Origin: Pseudomonadota bacterium
GTDB lineage: Bacteria; Pseudomonadota; Alphaproteobacteria; Rhizobiales; Xanthobacteraceae
NCBI GenBank assembly: GCA_023404675.1
Contig: JAEYAW010000028.1
Location: 1 to 64,000, forward strand
DNA length: 64,000 nucleotides
Direction: 5' to 3'
Shown here in pieces: positions 55,575 to 64,000 of this stretch. The translations under genes and the position numbers were made by a program. The notes under the pieces are model-generated. The model did no database searches. It had not been told where the DNA came from and saw only the letters and a list, made by a program, of their open reading frames with translations. Each line of letters begins with the position of its first letter. The stretch's first letter is position 1.

Positions 55575-55610
55575 AGCCAGCCTCAAGAGCCAGCTCCGAA
55601 AGCAAGTCCT

Positions 55611-57252
<1,642 letters not shown>

Positions 57253-57266
<14 letters not shown>

Positions 57267-57765
57267 AGACGGAAAAATCCAGAACGATCCGTTCGTTCGC
57301 CTCGACGACGATGCCCCGATCCCGGCGCAGGGCGCGATCCTGATCCCGGCGGCGCGTCTGCTCGCCGATCCGGACGCGCTTCTGCGCCGCGACGCTCCGG
57401 TCGGCGTCGTACTGCCGAACACGCAGGACGTCGAAGCGATCGTTCCTTATCTGAACCGCCTCGCCGCCGTGGCGCTGGTGTTCCCGATCTTCCGCGACGG
57501 ACGGGCCTACAGCCAGGCGCGGCTCCTGCGCGAACGCTACGGTTATCGCGGCGAACTGCGCGCGACCGGACAGGTGCTGCGTGATCAGTTTCCCTTCATG
57601 CTGCGCGCGGGCTTCAACGCATTCGAGGTGAAGAAGCCGGCGGACGCGCAGGCTTTCGAAGCCACCACGGAGCATTACACCGTGTTCTACCAGCCCGCCG
57701 GCGACGCGCATCTCCCGGCGTTCCGCCTGCGCGCTGCAAAGCTCGCCCAGGCCCGCTCACACTGA
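57253..57765 (+). CDS. DUF934 protein
   Basis: 170 residues, DUF934 family, with IPAARLLADPDALL, VGVVLPNTQDVEAIVPYL, FPIFRDGRAYSQARLLRERYGYRGELRA (core residues only) and QFPFMLRAGFNAFEVK. It accompanies cysI and cysH in many proteobacteria and is presumed to help sulfite reduction. AGGAG sits 7 bases before the ATG at 57253, within the end of cysI. Confidence 0.92.
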
Positions 57766-57775
57766 GTGCTTCGCC

Positions 57776-58504
57776 GTGTCGGACATCAACGCAGCCACGA
57801 CCGATCGATCGACGACAGACGAACAGGCCCGCCGCCTCGACGCGGCGCTGGCATCGGCATCGCCGGCCGCCGTCGTCGAGGCGGCGCTGCGCGCAGCCGG
57901 GCGCGAACACCTTGCGGTGGTGTCGTCGTTCGGGACCGAATCGGCTGTGCTGCTCAAGATCGTTTCCGATGTCGATCCGGCGACCCCGATTGTGTTTCTC
58001 GACACCGGCTGGCTGTTTGAGGAAACCCGCGCCTATCGCGACGAACTCGCGGCGCTCCTGAACCTGTCTGACGTGCGCACGATCCATCCGGACGCCGGCA
58101 AGCTGGAACGCGACGATTCCAGTGGCGACCTGTGGTTCTCCGATCCGGATCGCTGCTGCGCGATTCGCAAGGTCGAACCTCTGAAGCGAGCGCTCGCACC
58201 GTTCTCCGCGTGGATCAATGGCCGCAAGCGGTTTCAGGGCGGGCTCCGCGCCGATATCCCGGTGGTCGAGAGCGACGGCGCACGGCTGAAATTCAATCCC
58301 CTCGCGCACGTCACGCCGCACGAGCTGCGAGCTATCTTCGAGCAGGCGAAGCTGCCGCGCCACCCGCTGCAGGCGAAGGGATTCGCCTCGATCGGCTGCA
58401 TGCCCTGCACCAGCCGAACGGTGTCTGGTGAAGAGTCGCGCGCCGGCCGGTGGCGAGATCGCGGCAAGACGGAATGCGGTATCCACACGATGGCGGTTTC
58501 ATAG
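57776..58504 (+). CDS. cysH: Assimilatory APS reductase CysH (iron-sulfur type)
   Basis: 242 residues: PP-loop-like VVSSFGTESAVLLKI, FLDTGWLFEET, then the cysteine pairs DRCCAIRKVEPL and IGCMPCTSRT with the C-terminal KTECGIH. The CC...CxxC set binds a [4Fe-4S] cluster and marks enzymes that reduce APS directly, while GKTECG carries the catalytic Cys. GTG start 10 bases after the DUF934 stop. Confidence 0.94.
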   Translation: MSDINAATTDRSTTDEQARRLDAALASASPAAVVEAALRAAGREHLAVVSSFGTESAVLLKIVSDVDPATPIVFLDTGWLFEETRAYRDELAALLNLSDVRTIHPDAGKLERDDSSGDLWFSDPDRCCAIRKVEPLKRALAPFSAWINGRKRFQGGLRADIPVVESDGARLKFNPLAHVTPHELRAIFEQAKLPRHPLQAKGFASIGCMPCTSRTVSGEESRAGRWRDRGKTECGIHTMAVS

Positions 58505-58625
58505 AACCACCATGTCGTTGTCGGACAATCATTGAAATATGCTGCCGTTGATCTGCGTCAGCAAATGCCAGAGGTTTGCGGACCACGATACGATCTATCG
58601 ATCGTGTGTCCCGAGGAGATGATCC

Positions 58626-59618
58626 ATGTTGAAACGCTTCGCGCTGGCCGCAACCGCCATGCTGATCGCAGGCGGCGCCCATGCCGCCGATATCACGTTG
58701 TTCAACGTTTCTTACGATCCGACGCGCGAACTCTATGTTGATTTCAACAAGGCCTTCGCCGCCCACTATAAGAAAGAGACCGGCGACACCATCACCGTGA
58801 AGCAGTCGCATGGCGGATCCGGTGCGCAGGCGCGCGCCGTGAACGACGGGCTTGAGGCCGACGTGGTGACGCTGGCGCTCGAACCGGACGTGCAGGCCAT
58901 CGCAAAGCATGGGCTGATTGCGCCTGGCTGGCAGAAGCGCCTGCCGGACAATTCCGCGCCCTACACATCGACCATCGTATTTCTCGTCCGCAAGGGAAAC
59001 CCGAAGGGCATCAAGGACTGGGACGATCTGGTCAAGCCGGGCGTCGAGGTGATCACCCCGAATCCCAAGACCTCGGGAGGCGCGCGCTGGAATTATCTCG
59101 CCGCATGGGGCTTCGCGAAGAAGAAATATGGCACAGATGACAAGGCCGAGGCTTTCATCAAGAATCTGTTCCAGCACGTGCCGGTGCTGGACAAAGGCGC
59201 TCGTGGCGCGACCCTGACGTTCACCCAGCGCGGCACGGGCGACGTGTTGCTGGCGTGGGAGAACGAGGCTTATCTCGCGATCGCGGAACTTGGCCCCGGC
59301 AAGTTCGACATCGTGACGCCGCCGCTCTCGATTCTTGCCGAACCGACCCTCGCGGTGGTGGACAAGAACGTAGACAGGCACGGCACCCGCGCCGCCGCCG
59401 AAGCCTATCTCAAATACTGGTATACGCCGGAAGGACAGGAAATTGCGGCCCGCAATTTCTACCGACCGCGCGATGCAGCGACCCTCGCCAGGCATCCGGA
59501 CAAATTCCAGAAAGCCGAGTTCATCACGGTGGACGGCGAGTTCGGCGGATGGGACAATGCACAGAAAGCCCACTTCGGCGATGGCGGTTCGTTCGACCGG
59601 ATTTTCGTGGGCCGATGA
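58626..59618 (+). CDS. sbp: Second periplasmic sulfate-binding protein
   Basis: 330 residues: signal peptide (FALAATAMLIAGGAHA) and the same sulfate-binding blocks as the copy at 49703-50716 (LFNVSYDPTRELY, KQSHGGSGAQAR, TPNPKTSGGARWNYLAAW, TGDVLLAWENE). It lies upstream of cysA on the same strand. Two binding proteins may serve one CysTWA channel with different affinities. Confidence 0.94.
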   Translation: MLKRFALAATAMLIAGGAHAADITLFNVSYDPTRELYVDFNKAFAAHYKKETGDTITVKQSHGGSGAQARAVNDGLEADVVTLALEPDVQAIAKHGLIAPGWQKRLPDNSAPYTSTIVFLVRKGNPKGIKDWDDLVKPGVEVITPNPKTSGGARWNYLAAWGFAKKKYGTDDKAEAFIKNLFQHVPVLDKGARGATLTFTQRGTGDVLLAWENEAYLAIAELGPGKFDIVTPPLSILAEPTLAVVDKNVDRHGTRAAAEAYLKYWYTPEGQEIAARNFYRPRDAATLARHPDKFQKAEFITVDGEFGGWDNAQKAHFGDGGSFDRIFVGR

Positions 59619-59661
59619 TCGTAACAGCGGGCCGACCGCGACGGGCAGGCAGAGGATTCAG

Positions 59662-60705
59662 GTGAGCATCGAAGTCAGGAACATCGTCAAGCGCTTTGGC
59701 GACTTCACCGCGCTCGACGGCGTCGACCTCAAGGTCGCGCAAGGCGAACTGCTGGCGCTGCTTGGCCCGTCCGGCTCCGGCAAGACAACCCTGCTGCGCA
59801 TCATCGCCGGGCTCGAATTTCCGGACTCGGGCGAAATCCTGTTCGACGGGCGCGATGCGCTGTCGCGCGGCGCGGGCGAGCGCCATGTGGGCTTCGTGTT
59901 CCAGCATTATGCGCTGTTCCGTCATCTCAGTGTGTTCGAGAATGTGGCATTCGGCCTGCGCGTGCAGCCGCGCGCGATCCGCAAGAGCGAGACGGAGATC
60001 AAAAAGCGCGTCAACGATCTGCTCGATCTGGTGCAACTGCGCTGGCTGGCGGATCGTTATCCCAGCCAGCTCTCCGGCGGCCAGCGGCAGCGCATCGCGC
60101 TGGCGCGCGCGCTCGCCATCGAGCCACGCATCCTGCTGCTGGACGAGCCATTCGGCGCGCTCGACGCCAAAGTCCGCAAGGAACTGCGCCAGTGGCTTCG
60201 CTCGCTGCACGACGAAATCCACGTGACCTCGATCTTCGTCACCCACGATCAGGAAGAGGCGCTCGAAGTCGCCAACCGGGTCGTGGTGATGGACAAGGGC
60301 CGGATCGAGCAGGTCGGCACGCCGGAAGACGTCTACGATCGGCCCGCCACCGCCTTCGTTCACGGCTTCATCGGCGAATCCATCGTGCTGCCGGTCGAGG
60401 TGCAGCAGGGGCAGGTAACGTTCGGTGGCCAGGTGCTGAAGCTGGGCAGCGTCGATGCCGAGCCAGGACCGTCTCGCCTGTTCGTGCGCCGCCATGACAT
60501 GCAGATCGGTCCGGCAGGATCCGGCTCGCTGGACGGTGCCATCCGGCGCGTGCGCGCGTTCGGCCCGGTGCAACGCGCTGATGTCGCGCTTGCCGGCGAC
60601 GATTCCACCATGATCGAGATCGATGCCCCTCGCGACCGGGAACTGCATCCCGGCGACACCGTCGGCCTGCAACCGCGCCGCTACCGCATCTTCGCGGCAG
60701 CCTGA
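59662..60705 (+). CDS. cysA: Sulfate ABC transporter ATP-binding protein CysA
   Basis: 347 residues: Walker A GPSGSGKTTLL, Q-loop region, signature LSGGQRQRIALARAL, Walker B ILLLDEPFGALD, then the CysA C-terminal TOBE-like domain (FVRRHDMQIG). Energises the CysTW channel, whose genes lie 11 kb away on the other strand. GTG 59662 is chosen since the upstream frame overlaps sbp. Confidence 0.95.
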   Translation: MSIEVRNIVKRFGDFTALDGVDLKVAQGELLALLGPSGSGKTTLLRIIAGLEFPDSGEILFDGRDALSRGAGERHVGFVFQHYALFRHLSVFENVAFGLRVQPRAIRKSETEIKKRVNDLLDLVQLRWLADRYPSQLSGGQRQRIALARALAIEPRILLLDEPFGALDAKVRKELRQWLRSLHDEIHVTSIFVTHDQEEALEVANRVVVMDKGRIEQVGTPEDVYDRPATAFVHGFIGESIVLPVEVQQGQVTFGGQVLKLGSVDAEPGPSRLFVRRHDMQIGPAGSGSLDGAIRRVRAFGPVQRADVALAGDDSTMIEIDAPRDRELHPGDTVGLQPRRYRIFAAA

Positions 60706-60808
60706 GCGGCCAGGCCCCCCGTCAGCTTCACCGACAAAATCAGCCCCCGTTCACCATTCGGCCACTGTTGGTATGCAACAACCGGCGTCCACAGAAGCGG
60801 GAGCGGGT

Positions 60809-61405
60809 ATGTCGCGGGGAATCAATGGTCGGGCGAAGCCGGCCTGGCGCATTGCGTCCGGCGCGGCTCATCTGAGCGGAGCGGCACTCGCCGTCTCCAT
60901 GCTCGCGCTGGCCGGATGCGCCGGTCAGGTGGAAACACCCGAGCAGCCCGCATTCTACGTCAACATGACGCAGCCCGGCGCGAAGCTCGACGCCAACATG
61001 GCAGCGTCCATGATCTCCGGCTATCGCCGCAACAACGGCCTCGGCGCCGTCACCGTCGATCCCGCCCTCTCCCGTCTGGCCGAGGCGCAGGCCTCGGCGA
61101 TGGCGAGCCGCAACAAGCTCGATCACAACGTCAAGGGCACGCTGACCGAGCGGATCAAGGCCTCCGGCTATGACGCGCGTCTGGCGGTCGAGAACGTCTC
61201 GGCCGGATATCACACGCTGGCCGAGGCCTTCTCCGGTTGGCGCGATTCCCCGCCGCATCGTGCCAACATGCTTAAGAACGGTGTCACCAAAATGGGCATT
61301 TCGGCGGTCTATGCTCCGAACACCAAATATAAGGTGTTCTGGGCTCTCATCATGGCCGATCCCGATCAGCCTGCCACAACGTCATCGGCACCCCCACGCC
61401 AATAG
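60809..61405 (+). CDS. CAP/SCP-domain lipoprotein
   Basis: 198 residues with a lipobox (LALAGC) near residue 34 and a CAP domain: MISGYRRNNGLGAVTVDPALSRLAEAQASAMA start, DHNVKGTLTERI and the ENVSAGYHTLAEAFSGWRDSPPHRANML block (core residues only) with the two His and Glu typical of the family. Probably anchored in the outer membrane. GGGAG precedes ATG 60809. Function of bacterial CAP proteins is largely unknown. Confidence 0.9.
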   Translation: MSRGINGRAKPAWRIASGAAHLSGAALAVSMLALAGCAGQVETPEQPAFYVNMTQPGAKLDANMAASMISGYRRNNGLGAVTVDPALSRLAEAQASAMASRNKLDHNVKGTLTERIKASGYDARLAVENVSAGYHTLAEAFSGWRDSPPHRANMLKNGVTKMGISAVYAPNTKYKVFWALIMADPDQPATTSSAPPRQ

Positions 61406-61478
61406 CCGCGCCTGAGATTGACGTCGCGGACGGGAGGGGCCACGCTGCACCGCAACCGACCAAGGCGGATTATCCTGC

Positions 61479-62630
61479 ATGACCGATCAATCGACCGTCC
61501 CGGCAGATTCCGAACGTGTCCTCGTCCTTCAGGGCGGCGGCGCGCTGGGCTCCTATCAGGCCGGAGCCTATGAGGCCCTCTGCCGCTACGACTTCGAGCC
61601 GAAATGGATCGCGGGGATTTCCATCGGTGCGATCAATGCAGCCATCATCGCCGGCAACCCGCGCGAAAAGCGCGTCGAGCGCCTGCGCGAATTCTGGAAC
61701 ATGACATCGTCGCCGGTGCCGTGGCAGCCGTTGCTTGCGGATGACAACGCCCGCAGCCTCTACAATAGCTTCAGCGCCACAATGATCGCCTCGTTCGGGG
61801 TTCCGGGCTTCTTCACGCCGCGCTTTCCGCCGGGCCAGTTCTGGCCCACGTCGAACCCGGCCAATCTCAGCCATTACGACACCACGCCGCTGCGGGAGAC
61901 GCTGCTGCGGCTGATCGATTTCGATCGTCTCAACAACGACGGCATCCGGCTGAGTCTTGGCGCGGTCAATGTGAAGACCGGCAACTTCGCCTATTTCGAC
62001 AACACGAAAGTGCGCATCGGCCCCGAGCACATCATGGCCTCCGGCGCGCTGCCGCCGGGCTTTCCGGCGGTCGAGGTCGATGGCGAATATTATTGGGACG
62101 GCGGGCTCGCTTCCAATACACCGCTGGACTACGTGCTCGACACCGAGAACAGAAAGAACCTGCTGATCTTTCAGGTGGATCTGTTCAGCGCGCGCGGACC
62201 GCTCCCGGCAACGATGATGGATACCACGGAGCGCGAGAAGGACATCCGCTACTCCAGCCGCACCCGCTTCACCACCGATCAGAACCGTCGCGTTCGCACG
62301 GCCCGCAAGGCGGTGCGCGATCTGATCGCCAGGCTTCCGCCGGAGTTCAGCAACGATCCGACCGTGGCGTATCTCGCCGAAGCGTCCAAGGAAAACACCG
62401 TCACGGTGGTCCATCTCATCTACCGACGGAAAACCCGCGAGCAGGCCTCCGCGAAGGACTACAACTTCTCCCGCATCAATATGCTGGAACACTGGGCTTC
62501 CGGCATTGCCGACGTCGAGCAAACGGTGCGCCATCGCGAGGGCCTGCTGGAGCCGCAGGAAGACGAGACCATGAAGACCTTCGACCTGACCAGCGACTCC
62601 TCCGACGGTCCGGGTGGCGGCAGCCGCTAG
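61479..62630 (+). CDS. Patatin-like phospholipase with DUF3734
   Basis: 383 residues: oxyanion loop GGGALGSYQAGAYEAL, nucleophile Ser in GISIGAIN and catalytic Asp in the DGGLASNTP block give the Ser-Asp dyad. The C-terminal third matches the DUF3734 extension found in proteins acting on membrane lipids or polyhydroxyalkanoate granules. The next gene encodes a 3-hydroxybutyrate dehydrogenase, so a joint role in PHB turnover is likely. Confidence 0.92.
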   Translation: MTDQSTVPADSERVLVLQGGGALGSYQAGAYEALCRYDFEPKWIAGISIGAINAAIIAGNPREKRVERLREFWNMTSSPVPWQPLLADDNARSLYNSFSATMIASFGVPGFFTPRFPPGQFWPTSNPANLSHYDTTPLRETLLRLIDFDRLNNDGIRLSLGAVNVKTGNFAYFDNTKVRIGPEHIMASGALPPGFPAVEVDGEYYWDGGLASNTPLDYVLDTENRKNLLIFQVDLFSARGPLPATMMDTTEREKDIRYSSRTRFTTDQNRRVRTARKAVRDLIARLPPEFSNDPTVAYLAEASKENTVTVVHLIYRRKTREQASAKDYNFSRINMLEHWASGIADVEQTVRHREGLLEPQEDETMKTFDLTSDSSDGPGGGSR

Positions 62631-62744
62631 AATCCGTTTTTTGAGAATCCAAAATCCAACCTGGACTTTCTTCACGCAAAGCATGATCCGATCCAGAAGG
62701 CTCTCTTCTTTCCGGACTCATGCATTCAACAGCAGGAGCACGAG

Positions 62745-63533
62745 ATGGTTTCCCTGACAGGCAAGACGGCGACGGTGACCGGCTCGACCAGCGGCATCGG
62801 ACTGGCCTATGCGCGGGCCTTCGCCAAGGCCGGCGCCAACGTCGTCATCAACGGCATGGGCGATGCCGCCGAGATCGAGAAAGAGCGCGCCGGCATCGAA
62901 AGCGACTTCGGCGTGAAGGCGCTGTATTCCCCGGCCGACATGACCAAGCCCGATGAGATCGCTGCCATGATCAAGCTCGGCGAGGACACGTTCGGCAGCG
63001 TCGACATCCTCGTGAACAACGCCGGCATCCAGTTCGTATCGCCGATCGAGGAATTTCCGATCGAGAAGTGGAACGCCATCATCGCGATCAACCTGTCGTC
63101 GGCCTTCCACGGCATTCGCGCCGTCGTGCCCGGCATGAAGAAGCGCGGCTGGGGCCGCATCATCAACACCGCCTCGGCGCATTCGCTGGTCGCCTCGCCG
63201 TTCAAGTCGGCCTATGTCTCGGCCAAGCACGGCATCGCCGGCCTGACCAAGACCGTGGCGCTGGAAGTGGCCACCCACAAGATCACCTGCAACTGCATCT
63301 CGCCGGGCTATGTGTGGACACCGCTGGTCGAGAAGCAGATCCCGGACACGATGAAAGCGCGCGGACTGACGCGGGATCAGGTCATCAACGACGTGCTGCT
63401 CGAAGCGCAGCCGACCAAGGAGTTCGTCACCTCCGAGCAGGTCGCCTCGCTCGCGCTCTATCTGTGCAGCGACGACGCCGCGCAGATCACCGGCACCAAC
63501 CTCTCCATCGACGGCGGCTGGACGGCCGAATAG
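62745..63533 (+). CDS. bdhA: 3-hydroxybutyrate dehydrogenase
   Basis: 262 residues of the short-chain dehydrogenase family: GSTSGIGLAYARAFA nucleotide-binding turn, VNNAGIQFVSP, catalytic Ser in NTASAHSLVAS, and YVSAKHG with Tyr/Lys; ends SIDGGWTAE. FKSAYVSAKHGI and the QIPDTMKARG loop fit BdhA. Oxidises 3-hydroxybutyrate to acetoacetate with NAD. Followed by a strong terminator. Confidence 0.93.
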   Translation: MVSLTGKTATVTGSTSGIGLAYARAFAKAGANVVINGMGDAAEIEKERAGIESDFGVKALYSPADMTKPDEIAAMIKLGEDTFGSVDILVNNAGIQFVSPIEEFPIEKWNAIIAINLSSAFHGIRAVVPGMKKRGWGRIINTASAHSLVASPFKSAYVSAKHGIAGLTKTVALEVATHKITCNCISPGYVWTPLVEKQIPDTMKARGLTRDQVINDVLLEAQPTKEFVTSEQVASLALYLCSDDAAQITGTNLSIDGGWTAE

Positions 63534-63558
63534 CTCCGCTTCAGATCGGCATCAGCGG

Positions 63559-63597
63559 GAGCCTCGGCCTTGGGACGGCCGAGGCTCTTGCTTTTCC
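63559..63597 (+). terminator. Intrinsic terminator after bdhA
   Basis: GAGCCTCGGCC-TTGGGAC-GGCCGAGGCTC is an 11-bp perfect stem with a 7-base loop, followed by TTGCTTTTCC. It begins 25 bases after the bdhA stop and lies near the stop of the convergent flippase gene, so it may work in both directions. Confidence 0.9.
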
Positions 63598-63610
63598 TCG
63601 GCCGAAAAAA

Positions 63611-64000
63611 TCAGCCGCGCTTGCCGAATGCGAGCACGTGGATGCCGAGGCGGCGGCGCGTGATCCAGAACAGCAGAACAGTCTCGAATGTCAGCGCGAT
63701 GGCCGTCGCGGCCGCTGCGCCGTGGCCGCCGTAAGCCGGGATCAGCGCAAAGGCCAGAGCGAGATTCAGCGCGAATGCAAGTGCATAGGCCAGCGCGCAC
63801 GCATTCTGATGGCCGAGCATGTTGAGCAGGCGCTCGACGGGACCGACAGCCGCCCGCACCACGAGGCCGATGGCCGCGATGAACATGATGTCGTAGCCGG
63901 CCACGAATTGCGGCCCGAACAGCCACAGCAGCGGCTTGCCCAGCGCCAGCAAGACCACTGTCGCCGCAAGCGACGGCCAGAACGTCCACTTGATGGAATG
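63611..64000 (-). CDS. Polysaccharide flippase/MATE-fold protein (3' end only)
   Basis: The frame is open to the window edge; 129 C-terminal residues are visible with three to four membrane segments (LAATVVLLALGKPLLWLFG, AYALAFALNLALAFALIPAYG, AIALTFETVLLFWITR). PAYGGHGAAAATAIA is the typical end of polysaccharide biosynthesis (Wzx-like) flippases. Moves lipid-linked saccharides across the inner membrane; the specific glycan is unknown. Confidence 0.8.
   Translation of the reverse strand, partial: HSIKWTFWPSLAATVVLLALGKPLLWLFGPQFVAGYDIMFIAAIGLVVRAAVGPVERLLNMLGHQNACALAYALAFALNLALAFALIPAYGGHGAAAATAIALTFETVLLFWITRRRLGIHVLAFGKRG

Overview
The window looks like a chromosomal segment of an alphaproteobacterium of the Bradyrhizobiaceae/Nitrobacteraceae type (Bradyrhizobium, Afipia, Rhodopseudomonas, Nitrobacter and relatives). 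This is inferred from GC-rich coding, the traG-copG-trb conjugation layout common in Rhizobiales, FixL/FixJ-style two-component pairs, and the cysG-DUF2849-cysI-DUF934-cysH sulfite cluster. No taxonomic search was possible.

Left part (1 to about 40,030): an integrated conjugative element, cut by the left window edge. Its backbone is traG (partial), a copG-type gene, and trbB-C-D-E-J-K-L-F-G-I plus DUF2274 (9141-18990), tightly packed with ATGA/GTGA overlaps. Cargo interrupts this backbone in two places. Cargo 1 (2107-9140) lies between copG and trbB and holds a FixJ/FixL-like pair, an RcnR/FrmR-family metal sensor with a clear palindromic operator, an orphan HisE-like protein overlapping a DUF2493 (SLOG-like) gene, a divergent NRAMP-family transporter and several small proteins. 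Cargo 2 (18991 to about 39,690) holds a LysR regulator, a same-strand magnesium-type island (mgtA, a fused beta-barrel/OprB porin, mgtC, a second FixL/FixJ-like pair), small proteins, a PilZ protein, a VIT-family transporter, a CzcC-CzcA efflux operon without an adaptor gene, an OmpR/PhoQ-type two-component pair and a TPR protein. The theme is divalent cation uptake, efflux and sensing.

The element ends at a tRNA-Arg(CCG) locus. A complete tRNA gene with encoded CCA and its own promoter-like sequence (39692-39768) sits beside a second copy (39985-40059) whose 5' half is intact and whose 3' half is scrambled from the anticodon arm onward. I read this as the host tRNA gene disrupted by integration, with a spare copy brought by the element. 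No integrase is in view; it would lie to the left.

Right part (about 40,060-64,000): ordinary host chromosome. It has a HAD hydrolase, a class III cyclase, a TetR/DUF1348 pair with a palindromic operator, a membrane protein, a CHAD protein, CsbD and malate synthase G. A complete assimilatory sulfate system follows: cysW-cysT-sbp and cysNC-cysD on the minus strand, divergent from cysG-DUF2849-cysI-DUF934-cysH and sbp2-cysA on the plus strand. Sulfate is imported by CysTWA with two binding proteins, activated by CysD/CysNC, reduced by an iron-sulfur APS reductase and then by a sirohaem sulfite reductase whose cofactor CysG makes. The window closes with a CAP-domain lipoprotein, a patatin phospholipase, a 3-hydroxybutyrate dehydrogenase with a strong terminator, and the C-terminal end of a flippase. 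No rRNA, CRISPR array, insertion sequence or complete prophage was seen.
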